From the NCBI GenBank assembly GCA_009920595.1, contig RFZR01000041.1, positions 1 through 10,227 on the forward strand: a stretch of DNA of 10,227 nucleotides, in the 5' to 3' direction. Positions 1 through 8,242 of the stretch are shown here, one piece after another. Origin of the DNA: Alphaproteobacteria bacterium. GTDB lineage: Bacteria > Pseudomonadota > Alphaproteobacteria > Rhizobiales > Beijerinckiaceae. The number at the start of each line of letters is the position of its first letter. Position 1 is the stretch's first letter. Under the pieces are notes generated by a model. It did no database searches, was not told the DNA's origin, and worked only from the letters and a program-made list of their open reading frames with translations. Position numbers and translations under genes: made by a program.

Positions 1-594
1 GTCCATGGCGCGCATGATCGCAATCGCATCGCCATCAATTCGATTGGCATTGAAATTGAGGCGGCGCTTGCCTTCGGCACAGGCCATCATGGCACGACAC
101 GTGGGTGCCTCTTGATGCTTGATTATATTTTGAAACGGCGAAGACCACGTCATGTGATCGATATCGGTACCGGTACGGGTGTGTTGGCCATCGCCGCTGC
201 GCGCGCGTTGCGTGCGCCCGTGGCCTCGGGTGACATTGATCCGGTGGCCGTCGATGCCGCGCGCTCGAATGCCGAGCTTAATCGCGCGAGTGCTTTTGTG
301 AGACCGGTTGTCGCGAAGGGCGTTTCGCATCCGGCTTTGATGATGAGCCACCATTATGATCTCGTCTTTGCCAATATTCTCGCACGGCCTTTGATTAGGC
401 TGTCACCATCAATTGCCAAGATTGCATCACCCGATGCGGATATCGTGCTCTCTGGACTGCTTGCGCATGATGTGCCGGGCGTTGTGAATGCCTATGGATT
501 GCAAGGGTGGCATCTTCAAAAGCGGATCAATCTCGATGGCTGGGCCGCTTTGCTTTTGCATCGCGTGGCAGGCCATCCTCTTACGCGTATGTGA
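1..594 (+). CDS. prmA: Ribosomal protein L11 methyltransferase, 5'-truncated by the window edge
   Basis: PrmA is a cytoplasmic enzyme that uses S-adenosylmethionine to methylate lysine side chains and the N-terminus of ribosomal protein L11. The frame is open from base 1; about 197 residues are present, so roughly the first 100 of a typical ~290-300 residue protein lie upstream of the window. Seen in order: the family hallmark AFGTGHHGTTRGCL (about 70-111), the SAM-binding motif I DIGTGTGVLAIAA (from 160), an acidic motif (GDIDP, about 229-243), and the ANIL motif (from 370) equivalent to the active-site Asn-x-x-x loop. The C-terminus has the usual DGWAALLLHR ending. Motif I has Thr where many relatives have Cys or Ser (DLGCGTG), which is conservative. 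It is followed 26 nt later by an aminopeptidase P gene on the same strand, so the two may be co-transcribed (inference). Family assignment is secure; the start cannot be seen. Confidence 0.93.
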   Translation, partial: VHGAHDRNRIAINSIGIEIEAALAFGTGHHGTTRGCLLMLDYILKRRRPRHVIDIGTGTGVLAIAAARALRAPVASGDIDPVAVDAARSNAELNRASAFVRPVVAKGVSHPALMMSHHYDLVFANILARPLIRLSPSIAKIASPDADIVLSGLLAHDVPGVVNAYGLQGWHLQKRINLDGWAALLLHRVAGHPLTRM

Positions 595-607
595 TTATCA
601 TTTGTGC

Positions 608-612
608 AAGGA
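608..612 (+). promoter_or_regulatory. Ribosome binding site deciding the aminopeptidase P start
   Basis: AAGGA lies 8 nt upstream of ATG 621. It supports this start over the upstream in-frame codon at 507, which would overlap prmA by 88 nt. Confidence 0.7.
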
Positions 613-620
613 CGCTTTCC

Positions 621-2441
621 ATGAGCCAAGCGATTTTTCAAAGTTTTGAACAAAAAACAAAGCCTTCACAAGGGGCACCGCATCTCAAAGCCTTGCGCGA
701 AGAATTGAAAAAACGCGGTCTTGATGGCTTTGTCGTTCCCCGCACAGATGAACATCAAAATGAATATGTACCCGCGTCCTCCGAGCGCTTGATGTGGCTC
801 ACGGGTTTTGCAGGTTCATGGGGTGCTGCGATTGTGCTCGCCGAAAAGGCAGCAATTTTTGTTGATGGGCGCTACACCGTGCAGGTGCGTGAACAAGTGG
901 ATACGTCGCTATTCACACCCGAGCATTTGATCGACCATCCGCCGGAGCAATGGATCAAAAAGAATGTTAAAGCCGGAATGAAAATCGGTTTTGATCCTTG
1001 GCTTCATACGCATGAAGGCACAAAGCGACTCGAAGAGGCTTGCACCGCAATTGGTGCATCCTTAGTGGCCGTTGACTCAAATCCGATCGACGCGGTTTGG
1101 TCGGATCGCCCCGCAATTCCGCTTGCGCCCGTCACTTTACATCGGCCCACTTATGCCGGTGAAGAGGCGGAAGCCAAAATCAAACGCATCCAATCAAAAC
1201 TCGCAGACATGAAAGCCGATGCGGTTGTGATTACGGACGCTCATGCTGTCGCATGGATTTTTAATATTCGCGGCGGCGATGTCGGCCATACCCCCCTGCC
1301 GCTCGGCTTTGCGATTGTACCGCAACAGGGGAAGCCCGAACTCTTTATGGATGGTCGGAAGTTTTCGAACGCCACTCGCGATGCGGTTGCTAATCTTGCC
1401 GAGATTGCGGAACCCTCAGTGCTTGATGTCGCGCTTGATCGATTGGGAAAAGCGAAAGCTCGCGTGCGTTTTGATGGTGCCACCGCGGCCACACGCCTCG
1501 TTCGTAAAATTGAACAAGCGGGTGGCAGCGCTGATGTCGGCACTGATTTTGTAGCCCTCATGAAGGCTGTAAAAAACAAAGCCGAGATTGAAGGCTCGCG
1601 CGCCGCTCACGCGCGTGACGGGGCGGCAATGTCGAAATTTTTGGCCTGGTTTGATCGTGAAGCGATCAAAGGTCATCTCACAGAAATCAGCGCCACGGAA
1701 AAACTTGAAGAATGCCGACGCGATACCGGCGTTTTAAAAGATGTGTCTTTTCCCTCCATTGCAGGCGCGGGGCCGAATGCTGCCATTCCGCATTATAAGG
1801 TCTCTGTTGAGTCAAACCGCAAAATCGAAAAGGGAATCTTTCTCATTGATTCCGGTGCGCAATATGAAGATGGCACGACAGATATTACACGCACAATGGC
1901 CGTCGGCTCGCCCACAGACGAGATGAAAGATCGTTTCACACGAGTTTTGAAGGGCCATATCGCTATTGCAACGGCTGTCTTTCCGAAAGGCACGACGGGT
2001 GCGCAAATTGATTCTTTTGCGCGCAAACCCCTTTGGGATGTCGGTCTCGATTTTGATCATGGCACGGGCCATGGCATCGGTTCTTATCTCTCGGTGCATG
2101 AAGGACCACAGCGCATCGCGAAAACGGGTGTCACGCCTCTTGAAGTCGGCATGATGCTTTCGAATGAGCCCGGTTATTATAAAGCCGGCCACTGGGGCAT
2201 TCGTATTGAAAATCTGATCCTTGTTGAAAAGCGAGACTTCAAAAATGCCGAGCGCGAGATGTTTGGCTTTGAAACCTTAAGCTTCGCACCGATTGATCTT
2301 AATCTCGTCGATGTGTCACTGCTCACGGTAGAAGAACGCGCTTGGCTCAATGAGTATCACGCAAAGACACGCGCGATTGTCTCGCCTTATTGCGATGAAG
2401 AGACAAAGACCTGGTTAGAGAAGGCGACGCGCGCGATTTGA
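621..2441 (+). CDS. pepP: Xaa-Pro aminopeptidase (aminopeptidase P, peptidase family M24B), 606 aa
   Basis: A cytoplasmic dimetal peptidase that removes the N-terminal residue from peptides with proline in second position. The ~600-residue three-domain form resembles eukaryotic XPNPEP1 rather than the shorter E. coli PepP. Two creatinase-like N-terminal domains occupy about residues 20-315, the pita-bread M24 domain about 320-545, and a C-terminal extension the rest. The five metal ligands are all visible: D410 (FLIDSG), D421 (TTDITRT), H484 (GTGHGIGSY), E516 (SNEPGYY) and E530 (GIRIENL). Catalytic histidines are H391 (IPHY) and H493 (VHEGP). The frame extends 38 codons upstream into prmA, but ATG 621 is preferred because AAGGA lies 8 nt before it and the extension has no family-like sequence. 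The stop directly abuts the ligA stop. Function is firmly inferred from motifs; the symbol is generic for this family. Confidence 0.93.
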   Translation: MSQAIFQSFEQKTKPSQGAPHLKALREELKKRGLDGFVVPRTDEHQNEYVPASSERLMWLTGFAGSWGAAIVLAEKAAIFVDGRYTVQVREQVDTSLFTPEHLIDHPPEQWIKKNVKAGMKIGFDPWLHTHEGTKRLEEACTAIGASLVAVDSNPIDAVWSDRPAIPLAPVTLHRPTYAGEEAEAKIKRIQSKLADMKADAVVITDAHAVAWIFNIRGGDVGHTPLPLGFAIVPQQGKPELFMDGRKFSNATRDAVANLAEIAEPSVLDVALDRLGKAKARVRFDGATAATRLVRKIEQAGGSADVGTDFVALMKAVKNKAEIEGSRAAHARDGAAMSKFLAWFDREAIKGHLTEISATEKLEECRRDTGVLKDVSFPSIAGAGPNAAIPHYKVSVESNRKIEKGIFLIDSGAQYEDGTTDITRTMAVGSPTDEMKDRFTRVLKGHIAIATAVFPKGTTGAQIDSFARKPLWDVGLDFDHGTGHGIGSYLSVHEGPQRIAKTGVTPLEVGMMLSNEPGYYKAGHWGIRIENLILVEKRDFKNAEREMFGFETLSFAPIDLNLVDVSLLTVEERAWLNEYHAKTRAIVSPYCDEETKTWLEKATRAI

Positions 2442-4565
2442 TTACGATCCGACGCGGCGAAACCATTCCTCTTCATCAATGACTTCGACGCCATGTTTCT
2501 TGGCATCCTCAAGCTTTGAGCCCGCACCCGGCCCCGCCACAAGGAGATCTGTCTTTTTCGAGACAGAGCCTGACACTTTGGCACCCAATCTTTCGGCCAT
2601 GGCTTTGGCTTCTTCACGCGTCATTTTTTCAAGCGATCCTGTAAAGACAACCGTCTTACCCGACACAGGACTTGAAACTTCGATGGCTTCCATCGCCTCG
2701 GGCGTGACATGTTCGAGAAGCGCATCAAGCTCTTCGCGATTATGCGTTTCGGCAAAAAAATCGATAATGGATCCGGCAACGATTGGCCCAATACCATCAA
2801 TCGCTTCCAGCGTGTCGCGCGCGATTTGACCATCGTGACCAGCTTTCACCGCGAGATCGCGCAATTTCTCGATGGAACCGAAATGCCGCGCCAAAAGCTT
2901 TGCTGTTGTTTCACCGACATGGCGAATACCAAGCGCAAAGATGAAGCGATTGAGTGACACCGACTTGCGCGCAGCAATCGCCTCAAAAAGATTTTTAACT
3001 GATACGGCACCATAACCTTCACGGTCTTTGAGTTTTTTCAATGACCGCGCATCGCGCGCTTCAAGTGTGAAGATATCACGCGGGCGCGTGATGATGCCGT
3101 CCGCAAAGAAGCTTTCAATCTGCTTGTCGCCCAAACCTTCAATGTCAAAGGCGTTACGAGATGCAAAATGTTTCAATCGTTCTGTCGCTTGCGCAGGACA
3201 AATGAGCCCCGCCGTGCAGCGCCTCACCGCCTCGGGCTCGCCTGTTTTTGGATCATTCTCGCGCACGGCATGACTGCCGCAAGCCGGGCAATGATCCGGG
3301 AAGATAAAGGGCTTCGCGCCGTGTTTTCGTTTCTCTTCAACAACGGAAACGATTTGTGGGATCACATCGCCTGCGCGTTGAATAACAACCGTGTCACCGA
3401 TGCGAATGTCTTTGCGGGCAATTTCGTCTTCATTGTGTAATGTCGCGTTTGAAACAACAACACCGCCTACCGAGACGGGTTGCAGTTTCGCAACGGGAGT
3501 GAGCGCGCCTGTTCGCCCCACTTGAATGTCAATATCAAGTAAAATGGTTGTCGCCTTTTCTGCCGGGAATTTCCGCGCTGTTGCCCAACGGGGCGAACGC
3601 GAAATAAAGCCGAGCCGAGATTGCAAAGTGAGATCATCAACTTTGTAAACAACGCCGTCGATATCATATCCCAAAGTCGCGCGTTGCTCTTCAATCAATC
3701 GATAATGATCGATCATTTCTTGAAGCGTGGCGCAGCGTTTTGTGAGCGGATTGGTTGGCAAGCCCATTTTGTGAAAGGCTTTGATCATCCCGCTTTGCGT
3801 GTCGGACGGCATTGCGCCGTCAATTTGCCCCCAAGTATAGGCGAAAAATTTGAGCGGTCTTTGCGCGGTGATTTTAGAATCGAGCTGGCGCAAAGATCCT
3901 GCTGCCGCATTGCGCGGATTAGCGAACAGCGCTTTACCCTCTTTTTCCTGCCGTTGATTGAGTTTTAAAAAATCGGCAGTGGCCATGTAAATTTCGCCGC
4001 GAATTTCAATAACCCTTGGCACGGATCCATGAAGGTGATGCGGTACATCATGAATGACCTTCACATTGGCCGTAACATCTTCACCCTCTTCACCATCACC
4101 ACGCGTTGCGGCAACTGAAAGCACGCCATTCTCAAAACGCAGCGAGCAGGATAGGCCATCGATTTTAGGCTCTGCCGTAAAAGCCAGTTCGCGGGATGCC
4201 GGCCAATCCAGAAATCGCCGAACGCGATCAACAAAATCAGACACATCATCGTCTGAAAATGTATTCGCCAAAGACAGCATCGGCACTGTATGTTTGACTT
4301 TGGCAAATTTCTCGGAAGGCTTTGCGCCCACGCGCGTCAAGGGCGAGGCCTCTTTCTGCAATTCGGGAAAAGCGGAAAGGATTAAATCATAACGACGGCG
4401 GAGCGCATCATAGGCCGCATCTGAAATGGTCGGCTGGTCTTCTTGATGATAGCTCACATCATGGCGCGCGATTTCTTCGCCCAGCGTCTGCCATTCCATC
4501 CGCGCTTCAAGCGGTGTGAGTTTTTCGACAGACAAAGACCGCAATGGATCCTGCGGCTTTTTCAT
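2442..4565 (-). CDS. ligA: NAD-dependent DNA ligase, 707 aa
   Basis: LigA seals nicks between adjacent 5'-phosphate and 3'-OH ends during replication and repair, using NAD+ as AMP donor. The full bacterial domain order is present: domain Ia with YHQEDQPTISDAAYD (about residues 39-53) for NMN/NAD binding, the adenylation domain with catalytic Lys134 in AEPKIDGLS, an OB fold around 345-415, a four-cysteine zinc finger (C426, C429, C450, C456), a helix-hairpin-helix region (about 470-605) and a C-terminal BRCT domain (about 632-707, with VVFTGSL and DLLVAGPGAGSKL). Length is slightly above the usual ~670. The ATG overlaps the recN stop as ATGA (4562-4565), and GAGG lies 7 nt upstream inside recN, so translation is probably coupled to recN. 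The 3' end is convergent with aminopeptidase P and has no spacer. Identity is certain; an essential function is expected from the family. Confidence 0.98.
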   Translation of the reverse strand: MKKPQDPLRSLSVEKLTPLEARMEWQTLGEEIARHDVSYHQEDQPTISDAAYDALRRRYDLILSAFPELQKEASPLTRVGAKPSEKFAKVKHTVPMLSLANTFSDDDVSDFVDRVRRFLDWPASRELAFTAEPKIDGLSCSLRFENGVLSVAATRGDGEEGEDVTANVKVIHDVPHHLHGSVPRVIEIRGEIYMATADFLKLNQRQEKEGKALFANPRNAAAGSLRQLDSKITAQRPLKFFAYTWGQIDGAMPSDTQSGMIKAFHKMGLPTNPLTKRCATLQEMIDHYRLIEEQRATLGYDIDGVVYKVDDLTLQSRLGFISRSPRWATARKFPAEKATTILLDIDIQVGRTGALTPVAKLQPVSVGGVVVSNATLHNEDEIARKDIRIGDTVVIQRAGDVIPQIVSVVEEKRKHGAKPFIFPDHCPACGSHAVRENDPKTGEPEAVRRCTAGLICPAQATERLKHFASRNAFDIEGLGDKQIESFFADGIITRPRDIFTLEARDARSLKKLKDREGYGAVSVKNLFEAIAARKSVSLNRFIFALGIRHVGETTAKLLARHFGSIEKLRDLAVKAGHDGQIARDTLEAIDGIGPIVAGSIIDFFAETHNREELDALLEHVTPEAMEAIEVSSPVSGKTVVFTGSLEKMTREEAKAMAERLGAKVSGSVSKKTDLLVAGPGAGSKLEDAKKHGVEVIDEEEWFRRVGS

Positions 4566-6207
4566 TTCGCCGCCTCGATCAATTTCTTGGCAGCGGCGCG
4601 TGCTTCTTCCGTAATCTCTGCGCCTGACAGCATACGCGCAATTTCTTCACGACGATGCGCATCATCAATCGTCACCACGCGTGTGGCGATCCGTTTGCCT
4701 TTTCCGGACTCACCCTTGGCAATCAGGAGATGCGTAGAAGCGCGTGCAGCCACTTGCGGCGCATGGGTCACCGAGAGCACTTGTGTTTTTTTGGCTAACC
4801 GCGACAGGCGTTGACCAATCGCGTCTGCCACCGCGCCACCAACCCCGGTGTCGATTTCATCAAACACAAGCGTGGGCGCAGAGCCACGATCAGCCAGTGA
4901 TACTTTCAGAGCAAGCATAAAGCGCGATAGCTCGCCGCCTGATGCCACTTTCATCATCGGTCCCGGCCGTGAACCCGGATTGGTTTCAACCCAAAATTCG
5001 ATGTGATCAAATCCATCAGGCCCACGCGCATTTTCATCACGCTCAAGAGCGACAATGAATTTCGCACGTTCAAGTTTCAATGGCGGTAATTCTGCCATCA
5101 CCGCTTTTTCCAGTTCGACAGCCGCTTTCGCACGTTTCTTCGAAAGCGTTTGCGCGGCAGCGATATAGCGATCCTCAGCCTCTTTCAAAGCCGCTTCAAG
5201 TTTCACGAGGGATGTTTCGCTTTGATCAAGTGCTTCCACATCCGCGGCATAACGCTCAGCCAATGCCGAGAGTTGATCCACAGGCACATGATATTTTCTT
5301 GAGGCGGCGCGCAACGCAAAAAGTCGTTCTTCAGCGCGCTCCAATTCACGCGGATCAAAATCAGCCGCGCGTTCTGCTGCTTCAAGCGCTGATCTTGTTT
5401 CCTCCAATGCATCAAGCGCGGTCGAGAGCGCGCGAATGGCCGGCCCCAACAGCGCATCATTTTCTGTGCCGCGACGCTCAAGCCGTCTTTGCACAGATAA
5501 CAAAGTCGGAATCGGTGAAGAGGAACCGCCTACAGTATCTAGGGCTTCACGTATTTCGCCGCTGGCTTTTTCTGCCGCCATCATCGCTTGGCGACGATCA
5601 GCCAATTTTGTTTCTTCGCCCTCTTCCGGCCCGAGTGCGGATAGTTCATCACAAGCATGACGTAAAAAATCAGCTTCTTTACGTGCCGCTTCTAAGCGCG
5701 TTTGATGATCACGCAAAGTATCGCGCGCTTCACTCCAATGAAGATGCGCTTTACGAAGTGCTGCTAGTTCTTTTTCATTGCCGGCAAAGGAATCGAGAAT
5801 GGCGCGATGGCTTGCAGGATCAGCCAACGCGCGATCATCATGTTGGCCGTGAATTTCAACAAGACTTGATCCGATGGCGCGCAAGGTCTGCACACTCACG
5901 GGCTGATCATTCACAAGTGCACGGGTTTTTCCGTCAGCCATCTGCACGCGGCGCAAAATGATTTCGCCTTCATGTGCGATCGTCTGCTCATGTCATCGGG
6001 CTGAAAGACAGCGGTGACCTGCCCTTGCGCCTCCCCTTGCCGCACCAGCGACCCATCACCCCGCGCGCCAAGCGCCAATGCAAAGGCGTCGAGCAGAATA
6101 GACTTTCCCGCGCCGGTCTCGCCTGTGAGCACGGCAAGGCCGCGATCAAAGGCTAAATCAAGCCGATCGATCAAAACGATATCGCGGATGGACAAATGGG
6201 TCAGCAT
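4562..6207 (-). pseudogene. recN: DNA repair ATPase RecN, interrupted by a frameshift near position 5993
   Basis: RecN is an SMC-like ATPase acting at DNA double-strand breaks. The N-terminal part, from ATG 6207, carries MLTHLSIRDIVLIDRL and the Walker A GETGAGKS (residues 29-36), and reads in frame only to about QPDD (residue 72, near 5992). The rest continues in another frame from 5992 to 4562 (about 476 codons): EIILRRVQMADGKTRA, VEIHGQHDD, a long helical coiled-coil arm rich in Ala/Glu/Arg, the ABC signature VASGGELSR (near 4945), Walker B PTLVFDEIDTG and the H-loop SVTHAPQVAA. A TGA at 5995-5993 blocks the second frame upstream, and the first frame runs to a stop near 5911. Spliced, the protein is about 548 residues against ~555 usual, so about seven residues seem missing at the break. 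The remainder is open and well conserved, so the lesion is recent or a sequence error. The start at 6207 matches the family; a TTG at 6243 is rejected. It lies 43 nt after bamD and overlaps ligA by 4 nt. Confidence 0.88.
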
Positions 6208-6250
6208 GGGACGATGAAACGCCGAGGCGCCACCGGGATGCAAGCCCCCA

Positions 6251-7126
6251 TCAGAAGATCTTCACGGCCTTAAACGCCTTGGAAATCCAGGAATCCTGAT
6301 TTTCCTTCGGCTCGACACCTTTATTCTGCAAAAGCGCGTAGGTGTCTTTGTACCACTGGCTCTCGGGGAAGTTATGGCCGAGCACGGCCGCCGCCGTTTC
6401 CGCCTCATTCACAATGCCCAGCGCGAGATAGGCTTCCGTCAAGCGGGCCAGCGCTTCTTCAACTTGATTGGTCGTCTGGTATTGCGAGACAACAATACGG
6501 AACCGATTGATGGCAGCGGTGAAATTGCGCTTGTTGAGATAATAGCGGCCGACTTCCATCTCGCGTCCGGCCAATTGATCACGCAACACGCTGATCTTGA
6601 ATTTAGCGTCTTTGGCGTAATCGGATTTCGGCCAGCGCTGGACAACTTCCTGGAAAGCGACAAGCGCCTTCTCCGCGCGCTCCTGATCACGTGTGATATC
6701 AAGCACCACATCATAGTAAGAGCTTGCAATCAGATAGGCCGCGTAAGCCGCATCGGGATCCGCCGGGTAAAGTTGCAAATAGCGTTTGCCTGCAGACGCC
6801 GCTTCTTCAAATTCTTTCATCGAATAATGCGAGAAAGTCTGCATCAACAACGCCTTCTTCGACCATTGCGAATAGGGATAGACTTTGTCGAGTTCTTTGA
6901 ACTGCTTGTTCGCTTTCTCGAAATCGCGCGCCTCAACGGCCGCGAGACCATCATTGTAAAGTTTTTCTGCCGGAAGATCGGGTTTCACTTCGGGCTTATA
7001 GACTTCACCTTTGTCGAACGGATTAAGCGTATCGCAAGCGCCAAGCGGCAACACCGCCAAAAGAGCGAGTAAGGGAAGCATGATGCGGGTCGAAGCCCTC
7101 GGCGTGACGGTTTCGGCGTGGCGCAT
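6251..7126 (-). CDS. bamD: Outer membrane protein assembly factor BamD (ComL lipoprotein), 291 aa
   Basis: BamD is the periplasm-facing lipoprotein of the BAM complex, which works with BamA to fold and insert beta-barrel proteins in the outer membrane. The N-terminus has basic residues (RHAETVTPRASTR), a hydrophobic stretch (LPLLALLAVL) and a lipobox LPLGAC with the lipidated Cys at residue 31. Asp follows the Cys; in E. coli that can favour inner-membrane retention, but the rule does not hold generally, and BamD is expected at the outer membrane. From about residue 53 to 260 come TPR-like helical repeats (AEKLYNDGLAAVEARDFEKA, YYLNKRNFTAAINRF and others) typical of YfiO/BamD. ATG 7126 was chosen because GGGGAG lies 11 nt upstream; TTG 7135 is too close to that site, and ATG 7081 would leave a signal peptide without basic residues. 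It follows lpxC after 171 nt and precedes recN by 43 nt. Length is somewhat over the ~245 of E. coli, as is usual in alphaproteobacteria. Confidence 0.95.
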   Translation of the reverse strand: MRHAETVTPRASTRIMLPLLALLAVLPLGACDTLNPFDKGEVYKPEVKPDLPAEKLYNDGLAAVEARDFEKANKQFKELDKVYPYSQWSKKALLMQTFSHYSMKEFEEAASAGKRYLQLYPADPDAAYAAYLIASSYYDVVLDITRDQERAEKALVAFQEVVQRWPKSDYAKDAKFKISVLRDQLAGREMEVGRYYLNKRNFTAAINRFRIVVSQYQTTNQVEEALARLTEAYLALGIVNEAETAAAVLGHNFPESQWYKDTYALLQNKGVEPKENQDSWISKAFKAVKIF

Positions 7127-7297
7127 GATCAGCAAGGCTCCCCAGAGACAAGGACAGTGACAAAGACGGTCGATTTAGATTCGCAAGCGATCGCACACTG
7201 CGCTGGTTTCATAAACCAAACGCTAACAAGCCGCTAGCATCATGGGACAAAAAGCCACAAAAGACGGCGGAAATAGGGTCAGAAGGCCAAAGAGGGC
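7127..7297 (-). promoter_or_regulatory. lpxC-bamD spacer, possible bamD upstream region
   Basis: This 171-nt stretch shows no coding frame. It holds a perfect 6-bp inverted repeat with a 3-nt loop (7204-7218), a GCGATCGC palindrome (7187-7194), a GANTC site (GATTC, 7178-7182) of the kind methylated by CcrM in alphaproteobacteria, and the bamD ribosome binding site GGGGAG about 11 nt before ATG 7126. No strong terminator follows lpxC, and no clear -35/-10 pair is seen, so read-through from lpxC to bamD is as likely as a separate promoter. Confidence 0.3.
7204..7218. repeat. Short perfect inverted repeat in the lpxC-bamD spacer
   Basis: TGGTTT-CAT-AAACCA forms a 6-bp stem with a 3-nt loop. It is not followed by a T-run on the minus strand, so it is a poor terminator; it could be an operator or chance. 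Confidence 0.35.
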
Positions 7298-8242
7298 TCA
7301 ATCGACCGAAGGCGCACAGGCCACAGCCGCCACGCGCGTACGAACCGGGCCAAGAACCGTCTCAGAGCGTCTATCCTCGACGATCTCATAAGCGGTGCGG
7401 TCAGCAAATAAAGCTTCGAGAACGGCCACATTCATGCGATGGCCGCTGCACCAAGACCGGAAATGACCGATGATCGGCAAGCCTGCGAGCGCAAGGTCAC
7501 CCACGGCATCAAGCATTTTGTGACGGATGAACTCATCACGATAACGCAAGCCCTCTGGATTGAGGATCTGGTCGCCATCAATCGCCACCGTATTTTCAAG
7601 CGACGCACCAAGCGCGAACCCTGCCTGACGCAAGCGATCAACATCTTTGAGAAACCCGAAGGTCCGCGCATGTTGTAATTCGTCGCGGAAGCTTTCAGGC
7701 GTGAGATCAAGTGTCTTTTTTTGACGACCGATCAATGCGGTCGGAAAATCAATTTCAACCGTTAAACGAAAGCCGCGCGCGAAAGGAACGAGTTCAGAAA
7801 ATTTTCCGTCTTTCTCAACGCGCACAGGCTTTAAAACGCGCAGATACCGGCGCGCTGACTTTTGATTGACGAGACCCGCGCGATCAATCGCCGCGATGAA
7901 AGGGGCAGAGCTGCCATCCATGATCGGCACTTCAGCGCCGTCAATCTCAACGAGAAGATTATCGATGCCCGTCGCGTAAACCGCGGCCATCAAATGTTCG
8001 ATAGTCGAAATCGCACCCGTCTCATGATCGCCAATGATGGTGCACAATTCAGACGCACTGACCGCATCGTGGCGCGCGGAAATCAAACGCTCTAAACCGC
8101 CTTCGAGGCCGGTGCGGAGAAAACGGATGCCGTGATTGTCGGCTGCCGGATGGAGAATAATCGAAACCGGTTTTCCGGAATGGACGCCATGGCCGGCCAA
8201 CCGAGCGCGGCGCGCGAGAGTCACTTGTCGAGAAGAAGTCAT
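7298..8242 (-). CDS. lpxC: UDP-3-O-acyl-N-acetylglucosamine deacetylase, 314 aa
   Basis: LpxC is the zinc-dependent deacetylase that catalyses the committed step of lipid A synthesis, removing acetyl from UDP-3-O-acyl-GlcNAc in the cytoplasm. The N-terminus has RQVTLARRARLAGHGVHSG, the usual opening of the family. Active-site residues are visible (numbered from ATG 8242): the catalytic base E82 with zinc ligand H83 in STIEHLMAA, then H241 and D245 in RHKMLDAVGDLALAG (the HKxxDxxGD motif supplies two more zinc ligands), and H268 in CSGHRMN as the general acid/oxyanion histidine. Length agrees with the ~305 of E. coli. An in-frame GTG at 8245 is possible, but ATG 8242 leaves better room after AAGAGA (8247-8252). 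The gene follows ftsZ, as in many proteobacteria, but a strong terminator separates them, so it probably has its own promoter. Enzyme level may be set post-translationally, as known in E. coli; nothing here tests that. Confidence 0.97.
   Translation of the reverse strand: MTSSRQVTLARRARLAGHGVHSGKPVSIILHPAADNHGIRFLRTGLEGGLERLISARHDAVSASELCTIIGDHETGAISTIEHLMAAVYATGIDNLLVEIDGAEVPIMDGSSAPFIAAIDRAGLVNQKSARRYLRVLKPVRVEKDGKFSELVPFARGFRLTVEIDFPTALIGRQKKTLDLTPESFRDELQHARTFGFLKDVDRLRQAGFALGASLENTVAIDGDQILNPEGLRYRDEFIRHKMLDAVGDLALAGLPIIGHFRSWCSGHRMNVAVLEALFADRTAYEIVEDRRSETVLGPVRTRVAAVACAPSVD

Noticed and set aside
507..620. N-terminal extension of the aminopeptidase P frame by 38 codons
   Set aside because: It overlaps prmA, shows no family-like sequence, and ATG 621 has a well placed AAGGA site.
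5080..5961. A 293-codon open frame on the plus strand opposite recN
   Set aside because: It is antisense to a strongly conserved coding region, has Arg/His/Pro-rich shadow composition, and shows no recognisable domain.
5911..5992. Programmed -1 frameshifting as an explanation for the split recN
   Set aside because: No X XXY YYZ slippery heptamer is seen in the zero frame before the conserved HEGEIILRR block, and the family segment seems shortened, which points to a deletion or error.
6208..6243. TTG start for recN at 6243 with 12 extra residues
   Set aside because: The extension (HPGGASAFHRP) is not family-like, and RecN characteristically begins at the ML..L.I.D motif, matching ATG 6207.
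6374..7072. A 232-codon plus-strand open frame opposite bamD
   Set aside because: It is a shadow of a clear BamD coding region, with no ribosome binding site or domain signature that I can see.
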